NCBI GenBank assembly: GCA_017311185.1
Contig: JAESUZ010001519.1
Location: 124,001 to 188,000 of the forward strand
Length of the DNA: 64,000 bases
Source: Proteles cristata cristata
Lineage: Eukaryota > Chordata > Mammalia > Carnivora > Hyaenidae
Direction: 5' to 3'
This document shows positions 34,772 to 45,931 of this stretch, piece after piece. Each line of letters begins with the position of its first letter. Positions within the stretch are counted from its first letter, which is position 1. The notes beneath the pieces were generated by a model that did not search any database, had not been told where the DNA came from, and saw only the letters and a list, made by a program, of their open reading frames with translations. The position numbers and the translations under genes were made by a program.

Positions 34772-37700
34772 ACCCCAAACCAGGGACACAGGACACAGAG
34801 CCTGGTCAGATGAATGTCGTCCCGCAGCTACAGCTAAACAGAAGGACACTGAGGGAGCAGAGATGGAATGTGATACAAAAGCCCAAGGGGGGCCAGGAAA
34901 CGTGAGGAACCATGTGACATGGCCGAGGAGAAGAGACATACAAAGAGATGGCTGTCGCAGGGAGCAAATGACATTGGTCCAGGCATGAAAAGGCTAAGAG
35001 CTGATGAAGAGATTCGATTCTGATCTGTGGAAAGGCGGACATGAACACTGTGATAGCGCTAGAGGAAGTTATTCTGATTTTTAAGGCAAGGAGTGAGCAA
35101 CGTACTCTAAGAGGCTGTCTTTGGGTGACTGCTATGAATCCATGGGTGCCCCATGGTGTCTCCGGGGCTGGAAGGAAGCCAGCCTGGGGGAGGAGCCAGT
35201 AAGAAATTAAACTCTGCTTTACTCTCTAAGGTTGTTTCCTGACCCCAAATTCTTCATGATAACTTAGTCAATTATCCTACTTTTAGTATTTACACCCTGT
35301 ATGAGGATCTCTGAATACATCCATTTAATTCTGTTTACCATCTGGGTCACGAGCGTGTCTTACAATGTACATTTCCAGGTTTGACGCTGGGAAGAATGAG
35401 AGAGAAAAAATCCACCAGGGATCTCTCAAGTGGAGAGACAGGCCACAAAGGAAGGGCTCTCTCTTCCTATTTTCTTTTCAAAGCTTATTTATTTATGTTG
35501 ACACAGAAAGAGAGAACAAGCAGGGGAAGGGAAGAGGGAAAGGGAGAGAGAGGGAACCCCACGCAGGGGTTCTCCTCTGACAGTGTGGAGCCCGATGCGG
35601 GGCTTAAACTCACGAATCATGGGATCATGACCTGAGCCGAATATGAGCCTGACGCTGAACCTGCTGAGCCATGTAGGCGCCCCAAGCGCTCTGTCTTCCA
35701 GAGGAGAGCCTGGGAGCACCAAACCAGGCTCAGAAAAAGGCAAAGAATCAAGCTTAGGAGCTAAAGGTTGTAGAGAACAAGACAGTTTCCCTCTCTGGGA
35801 TATGATCTCTTTCTCAGAAAGTCGAGGCTGTTACTTTATCCCGTGAGACTCGAGGGGGTTTGAGAGAACATTCTCAAGAGCTGGCTGGCTGCGCTTGCTC
35901 CACCGCACTCCCTGGGAAGTGCTGCTTGAAAATCAAATTGCCACGTTGCATGTGCATCGTATGTTATGCCTGGACTATTGTCCCTTGAAATGGATTGGTC
36001 AGGGTACGCCATTCACAGAAGAGCAGTAAGGAGCCGGCTTGATATTACCACCGGAGCTTCGCGTTCGTGGAGAGAATGCCAAAGTAAGTGATCCTAGACT
36101 ACTCTTAAAACACGAGAGCCTGTTCAGACCAAGCAGAGGTTGGGGAAAAAAAAAAGTTTCCCTGTAATCTTAGAACTAAGGCAACATTTCCCTGACTACT
36201 CGTTTATAACCTTGCTCTGCCATCTCTGTGCTGGTCAGGTTCACGCTCGGGAGCCCTGTGCACGGTCACGTGTCTGCAGACGTACACAGACTGTCATTTG
36301 TCACCACGAGGAAAAGGACGTGCATCCTCAGGGATGGGTATGAAATTTGGTTTTCCAGAAATTTACTAAACGCCATGGATTTCTTAATGTTAAGTTCATG
36401 TCGTGATGCCAGTTGAGGGAGAATAACTTCAAATTGGCCTTCTAGTCACCTTGGAAGAATGTCAAGACCAGCAAGGTCCACATTATGCGTTACATACTTT
36501 TCTGAGAAAGTCAATGCTGAGGTAACATCACAGACCCAGAAAGCTACTAACACTTTAACTTTGTAATATGATGTTTAATTAGTTACTTTATCAGCAGCCT
36601 CAATTATCTGAATCAATAGCATTTAGAAGGGGATAATAAAACAGTCTGAAATGATCAAAATAAAGGTTTATTTTCCAACTTATTAATTCTAAGAGTTTCT
36701 CTGATAATCAGTTAAGGTCCCTCTGTACAAGTGAAGAATACTGTTAATTAACTGGCACCAAAGAAGTTCTCTGGGGAAACACAAGTAAGATCTTACCTGC
36801 TCGATCCAAGTGGGTTGTCTGATGTGGGAAAAGACACGTACGGGCGCCCTCTTTTAATTCTCTCTGTTTCTTGAGTGACCTAGAGAGGAAGGTAATCAGA
36901 TGAGAGTGAGCATGTAGCAGGAGGTGCGTATTTGATGTCTGAGGAAGGGAAATATGAAATAATGCCAGAGAGAGTCACGAGAGAATGGATCACGGCTGCC
37001 GGGAGGCATTCAGAGCCCACTTGATAATAGTAAATGTAAATTTAAAGTGAGACGCGCACTGTGATCGAAATTCCCTCACACGGGGATTCAGAGATGTTGG
37101 TGCTTGAAAGAGATTCATTTAACTGGGGTTATGGTTTAGCCAAGCAGGAAGATGGATTAGGATTGACTGACCATGAACTTCAGTTGGCTAAGAAGAGCAA
37201 TATGGGGACAGGCAGTGAGCGAGAGTGTAAAGGTAGCACGTTCAATTAATTTCACGTCTTACTTTGCCAGGAGCATTGTCGGAATTGAGGATCTAGGTCT
37301 GACAAACACGTACTCTTGAAATTTCTCTCAATAAGCCACTGGTCTTCGCTTTTTAAAAATATGCTTGGATAAATATTAGATATCTATTATATAAATTAAA
37401 TTCTTCTTTTTCTTTGTTCTGCTTATTATGATAATTAGAAAAATCTTTCCATGCCAAGTTTATGAAAACAGTTGGGCATATTTTAAAACCTAGTCTGATA
37501 CCTTTATGTCTCAATATTTTACATCTTTGCTCCATGTGGAATTTGATTTGGAATGAGGAATAAAAAAAGGAGTTTGGTGTTTTTCTTCCCATTGGGTAAT
37601 TCTTCCCTTAATTCCCTTTTCTTTTTCCATTCAAAGACATCCTAACTGCTTTTACAAGAGAATAAAATGGCATCTATTTTGAGAAAAGAACAAAAGTGTC

Positions 37701-38049
37701 TGGACCTTTTATTATGTGGTCAAAAGCACCCACAGTTAAAGTAGCAAGTTTTATTACGGAGTGCCTATGAATAAAAGCGTAAAACGCAACTGAAGAAAAT
37801 AATGTAACGGAGATCAGAGAGAGATAACAAATGCCAAGTTTTTAGGAACTATCCGTATCATAGAAGTGTTAATTATCTCTAAATTAATGTAGGATGTCAG
37901 TGTGACACACTCAAAATTCTAAAAGCATTTTGGAGAAAAAAAATTTAATAATCTTATAATTTACCTGGTAAAATCAAAACATAATAACTATGAGATTTAG
38001 ATTTTCCAATAATAATTATTTAAGAGAATTCTTATAAAAAACAAGTTTT
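34772..38049. other. Intergenic DNA
   Basis: One SINE (35468-35683); otherwise repeat-poor. 36530-36760 is AT-rich with TAATTAG and TTAATTAA cores. No exon recognised. Confidence 0.55.
35468..35683 (-). mobile_element. CAN-SINE, older
   Basis: Duplication AAGGGCTCTCTCTTCC / AAGCGCTCTGTCTTCC at 35452-35467 and 35684-35699, two mismatches. Confidence 0.9.
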
Positions 38050-38253
38050 TTTAAGTGTTTATTTATTTTGAGAAAGTGTGTGTGTACAAGCTGGGGAGGG
38101 GCAGAGAGAGAGAGTGAGAGAGAGAATCCTAGGCAGGCTCTGTGCTGTAAGAGCAGAGCCCACTATGGGGCTTGATCTCATGAGCCATGAGATCATAACC
38201 TGAGCCGAAAACAAGAGTCAGATGCTCAATCAACTGAGCTACCCAGGTGCCCC
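38050..38253 (-). mobile_element. CAN-SINE, older
   Basis: Ends CCCAGGTGCCCC; includes GGGGCTTGATCTC and AAAACAAGAGTCAG. No clear duplication in the AT-rich flanks. Confidence 0.9.
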
Positions 38254-38319
38254 AAAATATAAATTTTAAAAATTAAAATATGAGCACTACAGGTCATATG
38301 AGAAATGTATGTTAAAATT

Positions 38320-38870
38320 TAACTCTTATCTTCTATCAGATTGGCAAAGATCAAAATGTTTGAAAACCTACTACTTTTGTGATAGTGCAGGAAAAGTTGT
38401 CATTTTATTGTTGTTGGTAGAAGGGTGCATTGGTATAGGCTTTAAGGAAGGCTATATTGCAATATCTAAGTTAAGAATATACATACCTTAGATCTAACAA
38501 TTCTACTGAAAGAAATTTATCTTACATTTATTATCACTTATGCTTATGTAAAGGGTGATTAATTGCATCCTTCATATATATTAATAAGAAATAGACTATA
38601 CAAATCTCTATCATGGACTATTATACAGTTGCATAAGAATGAGGAAGAATAATACATGTATATTTGTCTACATATTTACAACATACTTTCAAAGGATTTA
38701 TACATCAAAACATACACTCATGTCCCCAGTACACGTTGATTGTCTCTGGAAGAGGAAATGATTTCTTGGAAATGAGCAAGAGTAGAGACTTCTAACTTTA
38801 CATTCTTTTGTATTTTGGAACGTTGAACCTTATGAATATATGACATATTTTTAAAAAATAGAAATGGAGA
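38320..38870 (+). mobile_element. L1M 3' end (old LINE-1)
   Basis: Collinear with the L1M ORF2-end/3'UTR: CAGATTGGCAAAGATCAAAA, a degraded 'GCATTGGTATAGGCTTT', AACAATTCTACTGAAAGAAA, CTCTGGAAGAGGAAATGATT, TTTTGTATTTTGGAACGTTG and an A-rich end near 38860. Diverged and non-coding. Confidence 0.7.
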
Positions 38871-39009
38871 CAGAGGTAAGAAAAGAATCCCTTTCAATCT
38901 ATGTTGAATATCTCTCCTAGATTTTGTCTGAAAATATTCTAATTTTCGTTCTTATTTTCTTGAAAGTCAATTTTGTTAGGCACACGATTGCTAATTGATG
39001 GTTATTTCC

Positions 39010-39930
39010 TCTCAGAACTTAGAGGAGTTAATTACACTGTCTTCTGGCTTCAGCGGTTGCTGTTGAGAGTTAACCCTACATGTAAGTTTCCTGTCTTTGC
39101 AAGGAGCCTGTTTTGTCTGGATACTTTCCACCTCTCTGTCTTTGGTGTCATTGATTGTCCAAATGATGTGTGTATATATGGATTTATTTTTGTTTATTCT
39201 GCTTGGAGTGTACTGTGCCTTTAAATCTAGTGATTCATATCTTTCAACATATATTTAAAATTCTCATCACTTTTCAAAATATTTCTTTTCTGCCACTCTC
39301 TATTTTGTCAATTGACAAAAGAATAAGTTTAACTTTTTTCATATCTAAACATGTCTAAGTGGGGCTGCAAATTACTCTCAACAGCATGCTACAGTATCTT
39401 TGGCAAAGTCTTTCATGTTGTGTCTACCTTGAACGTCTCCAACTCCATATCACAGTTTCCATATTTTATGCTACATAATGGATGTCTGTGCTGCAATCTG
39501 AGTGATTTCTTTTGTTCTGTCTTCCAGTTTATGATCCTCCCTTCAGCGCTTTCTATCATGCTGTTGAGTTTATACATTACATTTTACATTTTTTTTCTTT
39601 TTTTTAATGTTTTATTTATTTCTAGGAGAGAGAGAGAGAGAGACAGCGTGAGCAGGGGAGGGTCAGAGAGAGAGGGAGTCACAGACTGAAACAGGCTCCA
39701 GGCTCTGAGCCGGCAGTCAGCACAGAGCCCAACGCAGGGCCCGAACCCACGAACCGCGAGGTCATGACCTAAGCGAAAGTCGGACGCTTAACCGACTAAG
39801 CCACCCAGGCACCCCTACATTTTACATTTCATTGGATATATTTCCTCTCCCACAAATTCTGCCCTTAATCTTAAATTTTCTCAGGCCTTTGGTATCTCCT
39901 AATTCTCTGCATTCTACTCATTTAGAATTT
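39010..39930 (-). mobile_element. L1M 5'UTR/ORF1-proximal fragment, interrupted by a SINE
   Basis: TC-rich sequence (for example CACTGTCTTCTGGCTTCAGC, TTTCAAAATATTTCTTTTCT, CTGTCTTCCAGTTTATGATC) matches the antisense of the L1M 5' region. A CAN-SINE at 39592-39815 splits it. Strand and exact subfamily are less certain than the L1M assignment. Confidence 0.5.
39592..39815 (-). mobile_element. CAN-SINE, young 'GGCAG-insert' subfamily, inside L1M
   Basis: Duplication TACATTTTACATTT at 39578-39591 and 39816-39829, perfect. Shares the GGGCCCGAACC B-box change with 10364-10602. Splits an L1M fragment. Confidence 0.95.
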
Positions 39931-42640
39931 GGTGAGTGAAATCTCTGTGGGTTTTTCGAAGCTCAGCAAAGCATTTTAAAAGCATGTCTTATCTAGCATT
40001 TTTAGGTGTTTCTAAGGGTGTATCCAGGATTTCCAGGTTGTTTCAAGCATCTGAGATGCAAGTTGCTGGCAATGAATTAAGGGAGATTTTGATAACTTAA
40101 ACGGAGAAGGTGAGGATATCAACATAGGGAAAATTCTATGCTAACAACAAGGAAGAAGAGGGACAAACAGTTGCAAAGGAGCTGGAAGTATTCATGGAGA
40201 AATACTTTAGAAATACTTTAGATGTGTCAACAGAGAGCAAGGAGGTCAAATTCTTTGAGCTAGCTGGGATGCCTGTGAAAAAACACAGGTGTTCATTTAA
40301 AAGAGCTGCAAAAAACAGTGTTTCGCATTTCCTCAAAGTTCCGGCTAAGACCAAAGGTAGCTGGAATCTTTAGGGCAGAAGTCAGAGATCGGGCAGGTTT
40401 TGTTGATTACAGCTGTGAGTTTCCATTTTTCTAAAGAGTGGGATGGGGAGATGAGGGAGAAATGGTGGAGGCAGCTGAGGGAGTGAAGAGAGAGGGAGAG
40501 CAAAGTCGCCCGGTAAGAGGGTATTTGACAAGTTGTCTTAGAGGCAACCCCTCTCCTTCAGACACACAGCAGTAACCAGTTCAGGAATGAGAAGCATCAG
40601 GTCTCACCTCGCTCCGCACGAGACCGTCATGTCCGTGGGCCAGACACACAGTGGGAACTGAAGCTGGGACCAGTACCAACACTCAGCAGATACTCCTGGG
40701 ATCTGTCACTTCTCCAGAGCAACGTGCAATAAGAAATGTCCCCTTCGGATCAGAGCAGGGGCCAAACTCAGCACATCATTTGAAACTATGTGCTTCTTTG
40801 GAATAGCCATGCTTGTAAAAGAAGTACAAGGAAAAACTACTATAGACGGTTGACTGTTGCTTTTATACACTTAGATGGGAAGGCAGAGAAACAAACAGCT
40901 TTGCAGCCAGAATGTGGACCACTCGTCTCCATGGCCAGGCTGTGGGGCCAACAGCATCTGAGCGGGAGTCCTGAACCATCCTAAGGAGAGTGCATTCCAG
41001 ACCTGTGGGGAGGGGAAAGGGGTGGGAGACCAGGAAGTGACAGCACTTGAAACAGTAATTTGGAGAGAGATTGTTTGTGATAGGGAGGGCAGGGGGGAGG
41101 GAGAGAGAGAAGTTAAGGGAGGAGGAAAAAGAAGAGCTAAAGGGAACAAAAGAATATAGCAACATTCAGGATCCTGATGCAAGTTAACATTGCAAACATG
41201 TGAGGAAAAAGATAAAGCTTGGAAAGGCAACCGATAAGCTAAAAAACACAACGATCAGGAGATTAGTTCCCTCCAGAAGAAATGAAAATAACAGAACATT
41301 TTGAAAATCACAAAAATATATGATTAGGATAGAAAGAACAAGAAATCATGAAACACACCACATGGAAGTTAAGTAACAAATAGTTAAAAAGCAACACTTA
41401 ACATATTTGTGAAGAAAAACACACTTTGCAATAAAATCTAAGTATATGGAGGGGGTGCCTGCGTGGCTTGATCCGTTAAGCCTCTGACTCATGATCTAAG
41501 CTCAGGTCATGATCTCAAGTTCGAGCCCAGCATCAGGCTCTGCGCTGACAGCTTGGAGCCTACTTGAGATTCTCTCCCTCCCTCTCTCTCTGCTCCTCCT
41601 CCACTAGTATTTTTTCTCTCAAAATAAATAAATAATTAAAATATTTAAATATATAAGATAACTATGGACTAGGCCAAATTGAAGAGAGAATACACAAATC
41701 AAAGTATTCATCTAAGAGGGACACACCTCCGATGTCGGACATGAAGATACAGGACAGAGAACACACTAACTGAAAAGTGGCTGAATGACGATAAACCCAA
41801 CTCAGAGATTACAGAGGAAATACAGGCCTCAAGGAAGAGAGGGATCTGTGAAGTCACCTCCAGCATTAGGGATGGTTTTGGGGGATACAATGGAAGAAGG
41901 GATTAGCCCCGTAGGCTCTCAGAGAGGGCTCCAGACCCAAGTGCGTTGCCAGGCAGGTGATGTAAGTGTAAGAAGTTACGGGACTGCGAGTTGGTAAGAT
42001 GCTTAGGGACAATCAATGTTCTGTGTGCAGAGGCGTTAAGGATGGGGTCGGGACAGATGTGAGCAAACGCCTCAAAGACACAGCAGCCCACGTGGGAATG
42101 CAGCTCCGTCGTTAGGAGACAGAGTTTTAAGAGAGAACCCATAAATCTAGACTTCTAGGTCACAGCTTCCAATTTTAACTGTTGGCAAACAGTTTAAAAT
42201 ATGGAGCTGTATGAAACGGAGCAGGCCAAAAAGCACTTGCCTGCAGGCTGGAATGTGCACCGCTGACTTCAGAGAAATGTGCACAATTAGTGGCAGCTTT
42301 ATAGTCCTGAACAGGCTTGATGGGACTCTGTGGGTTCCTCTGACCTGCCTCCTCTCTTGTCAAAACCATGCTATTTAAATCAATATCACAACATCTGTAA
42401 AATGCAGTTTCCACTGTGACTCTAACAGATTCCTTTCTGCCCACATAGGAGGCAGGGTTTGCTTATCCCTGAAGTCAGGAGCCATGCCCGAGATTTTGCT
42501 GGGTTGGCCAAAATTAGGTCTTTAAGTTCCAGAATACTTAAACATGATAGCTTCCTGTAAAATTATGTTTGGTTTCGTTGTTTTCGCTAGAGAGAATTTT
42601 ACCAGATCAGCCACATTTTCCTTCAAAAATGAAGACAAAT
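39931..42640. other. Intergenic DNA
   Basis: One diverged SINE (41451-41648). A purine-rich tract lies at 41080-41140. No gene recognised. Confidence 0.55.
41451..41648 (+). mobile_element. CAN-SINE, diverged
   Basis: Starts GGGGGTGCCTGCGTGGC; the B-box region is partly deleted (CAAGTTCGAGCCC retained). Ends in (AAAT)n-like tail. Confidence 0.87.
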
Positions 42641-42739
42641 TCAGGCTCTGCGCTGACAGTGTGGAGCCTGCTTGGGATTTTCCCCCTCCCCTCCACCCCT
42701 CCCTCACTCGTGCTTTCTCTCTCTGTCAAAAAAAATAAG
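42641..42739 (+). mobile_element. CAN-SINE 3' half
   Basis: Begins at CAGGCTCTGCGCTGACAG and ends in CTCTCTGTCAAAAAAAA; head missing. Confidence 0.8.
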
Positions 42740-42896
42740 TACACTTATAAAAAAGCCAAAATATCAATGAATTTTGAAATAGTCTGTGCTTTCTTGTGAC
42801 AAAGTCCTTTCCCATAACTCCCAAGGGAGCTATGTGGGCACCATAAAGATAGTTACTTGTAATTTATTATCTTTCTGGAGAAAAAAAATCATCTTA

Positions 42897-43016
42897 TTTT
42901 TATTTTAAGATTTTACTTTTAATTAATCTCTATATTCAACGAGGGTCTCAAACTTACAACCCTAACTAAGATCAAGAGTCATCTGTTCTTCGTACTGGGC
43001 CAGCCAGCTGCCCCCG
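42897..43016 (-). mobile_element. Short old CAN-SINE
   Basis: TTTTAAGATTTTACTTTTAA to CCAGCCAGCTGCCCCC, the short carnivore SINE type without TC-rich middle. Perfect 10-bp duplication AAATCATCTT at 42887-42896 and 43017-43026. Confidence 0.8.
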
Positions 43017-43345
43017 AAATCATCTTTTACAACGTTCATCTTACCACTTGGCTCATTTTTGTTTCTTAGAACACTATTGCACACAAATATATCATCTAAT
43101 AACTAACTTAGGCATCAAACAATAACAGAGTGATGATGAAAATCGTGTCTGACAATGTGTTTCTGACACATTGACAATGACAAGAAGTAATCCAGTGAGC
43201 ACTCAACTGCCGATTTCTCCCCATCATTTCCTATACAGTTGTATACAAAGTTGTGCTGCTTATATGAAATATAATGAAAATATATTTAATGAAATATAGT
43301 AAAGGGTTATTTTGATGACATTTGTGCAAGAAGGACTTACCCTGC

Positions 43346-43375
43346 TCAACTATAAGTGTCTCAACTATAAGTGTC
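43346..43375. repeat. 15-bp perfect tandem duplication
   Basis: TCAACTATAAGTGTC occurs twice head to tail with no mismatch. Confidence 0.97.
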
Positions 43376-43833
43376 TCCATTTTATTTCGTCTAAAGACAC
43401 CTTTGTTTCTTTAAATATTTTACTTGAAAATATTTCAAGTCTTCAGTTAATAGGAATGTCTCAAGCATTAGGCCATTGTAATAAATCACTTAAATTGCCA
43501 GGTTATATTTTACAGCTTTGGTTGCTTGAATATTTATTGTAAAGCATCCAATCCAATGATTTCCATTTTTGTAATTAAGAAGATCCGGAAAAATAATTCT
43601 AATTGCTAAGGCAAGAATGAGGGCAATGTGTTCTCAGAATTTTGCCAAAGTCCTTAGGTATTATCTTCTATGGTGAACACACTTTTACTAGAAGGTCAGG
43701 GGAAGAATGATGACCAGAGGTCCCCGACACTTTAATGTGAGGGAGGTTCGGGTCTATCACACATGTCCTAACTTTCAAGGCACAACCGTCTCTGCTGGTG
43801 TGTTTTTCTATTATTGTTAAAATATTTCTCATT

Positions 43834-44053
43834 TTTTTTAATGTCTTTTTTTTATTTATTTCTAGGAGAGAGAGAGAGAGACAGCGTGAGCAGGGGAGGG
43901 TCAGAAAGAGAGGTAGTAACAGACTGAAACAGGCTCCAAGCTCTGAGCTGGCAGTCAGCCCAGAGCCCGACACGGGGCTCGAATCCACGAACCATGAGAT
44001 CATGACCCAAGCGAAAGTCGGACGCTTAACCAACTAAGCCACCCAGGCGCCCC
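43834..44053 (-). mobile_element. CAN-SINE, young 'GGCAG-insert' subfamily
   Basis: Perfect 15-bp duplication AAAATATTTCTCATT at 43819-43833 and 44054-44068; carries the CTGGCAGTCAGC variant. Confidence 0.95.
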
Positions 44054-45126
44054 AAAATATTTCTCATTCTTAACCCACAAAATACTTTCTTCACGGGAGA
44101 CAACGAAGCCTGTGTTTGGAGGTCCCAGGATTATTCTGATGGCGCTATTTAACAAGTATCCTGATCTCAAACCTATCCCACTTACTCTTCTCTTTAGTTC
44201 GAATCTGTTACCTTCCTACACTTTTATGTCAACCCATTCTTCACTCTTGAAAGACTGCAGTCTACCTTCTAGTTATCCTAGACAGTAAGTTGATTTTGCT
44301 CTTTGTCCCTCCAAAGTTTCTCATTTTATATTGCTGCCAAGACCCCAAACAGTTAAGTGATCCTTGACTTGAACTCACCATTTTCTCCTCTGCCTTTCCA
44401 TCTGTCATCCACTCCTGAACATTTCCAATAGAAGCCCTCACCAGACTCGTGCCCACACCGGGGCTCTTATTTATATTTTAATCATTTCCTCTATCAAATC
44501 CTATCTCTACCTCATTTACAGCCTTCTTAAATCTTTAATCTGTGAGTTTCAGAAGATCCAGAATTCTGCTGCTACACGGTGTTACCTCTGCATTTTTCAA
44601 AGCCCTATATTCTTGACCTTTTCTTAGAATCTTTGATGGCTTCTTCATCAGAAAACTCTGTTAGCATCTCACTTGCTTTATTCTTGTTATCTTTTTAACT
44701 TTCTCATATCCTTCTCTTAAATCAGTCCTGTGAAAGAAACCACAATGCAATGGACCTAATTTCATTGTGTTTCTGTGAAGTTTATCTCACCGAATCACTC
44801 AACATAGAGCCCCTGAGTCTGTGCCCAAAATTGTATTGCAAACGGCTTATAAAATGGTACACGATTCATGGAGCATCTACCATTAAATGTTTACTGAGCT
44901 GATCACTCGAAGTCACCGTTATGAACATGAATTACAATTCTCTGCTATAATAAAGGGCTGACCTTAACAGGGAATGAGACAGCAAGGCTCCCTACATTTT
45001 GAAATCTTGATTTCCGCTTTTTGTAGTTTCTGCCCTTTGTGTGTGTTTCTTGCTTTTATCAGTACAGATACCAATAAGCTCCCTCCCACCCTATCTCCCA
45101 TTTTTGCTTTAAAAATTTTTGCTTTT

Positions 45127-45309
45127 GTTTACTTTATTTATTTTTGAGAGAGAACGGGAGGGGCAGAGAGAGAGAGGGAGAGAGAATCCCAAGTAGGCTC
45201 TACACTGTCAGCACAGAGTCCGATGTGGGGCTCGATCCCATGATCCTGGGATCATGACCCGAGCCAAAATCAAGAACTGGACACCCAACCAGCTGAGCCA
45301 CCCAGGCAT
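45127..45309 (-). mobile_element. CAN-SINE, older
   Basis: Contains AATCCCAAGTAGGC and GGGGCTCGATCCCATGATCC; ends CACCCAGGCAT. A perfect 14-bp palindrome CATATCTAGATATG overlaps its end (45307-45320). Confidence 0.88.
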
Positions 45310-45701
45310 ATCTAGATATGCTAAAATTCTATTCAACTTCTGAAATCCACGGCCACTCATTTTGATAAAGAGAGTAACTTGAAGCCTTTTAGAATGATGA
45401 TATTCGATAACAAAAAAGTTATTTTTGAAATTTCAAAAAACAGAGTTATTTGTACTTTTGTTTTTCCCTTTCAAGTAAAGTTCTCTGGGCTATATGTCAA
45501 AAGATTAGATTTCCTGTAGGCTAGGGATATTTGAGGAAATAAAATAAAAATGCATTTTGTGTACATTTAACTTTGTAAAACTGTACTTCTTATCTCTTGA
45601 AAGCAATTAGAAGGAAGCTTGGAGACAGAGCATAGGGGTGGACCTGAATGCAAAAAGAGAAGGTTCCAGAAACTCTGGGAAACTAGGACTCTGAAGCATT
45701 A

Positions 45702-45914
45702 GCTTTCTTTTTTTTAATTTTAAAGAGAGAGAGAGAGAGAGCATCCAAATGTGGAATGGGAGAGGAACAGAGAGGGAGAGGGAGAGGGAATCTTAAGCAG
45801 GCTCCATGCTCAGTGCAGAGCCTGACTTGGGTCTCAAGCCCACACTCCTGGCATCATGACCTGAGCCAAAATCAAGAGTCAGGCGCTCAACCGACTCAGC
45901 CACTCAGGCACCCC
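45702..45914 (-). mobile_element. CAN-SINE, older
   Basis: Possible degraded 17-bp duplication AGGACTCTGAAGCATTA / AGGACTTCCAGGCATTA at 45685-45701 and 45915-45931. Confidence 0.88.
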
Positions 45915-45931
45915 AGGACTTCCAGGCATTA

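Larger units (their letters stand above)
43027..45126. other. Intergenic DNA
   Basis: A young SINE (43834-44053), the 15-bp tandem duplication and small inverted repeats at 43150-43176 and 43422-43440. 44069-45126 is pyrimidine-rich with no assigned repeat. Confidence 0.55.
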
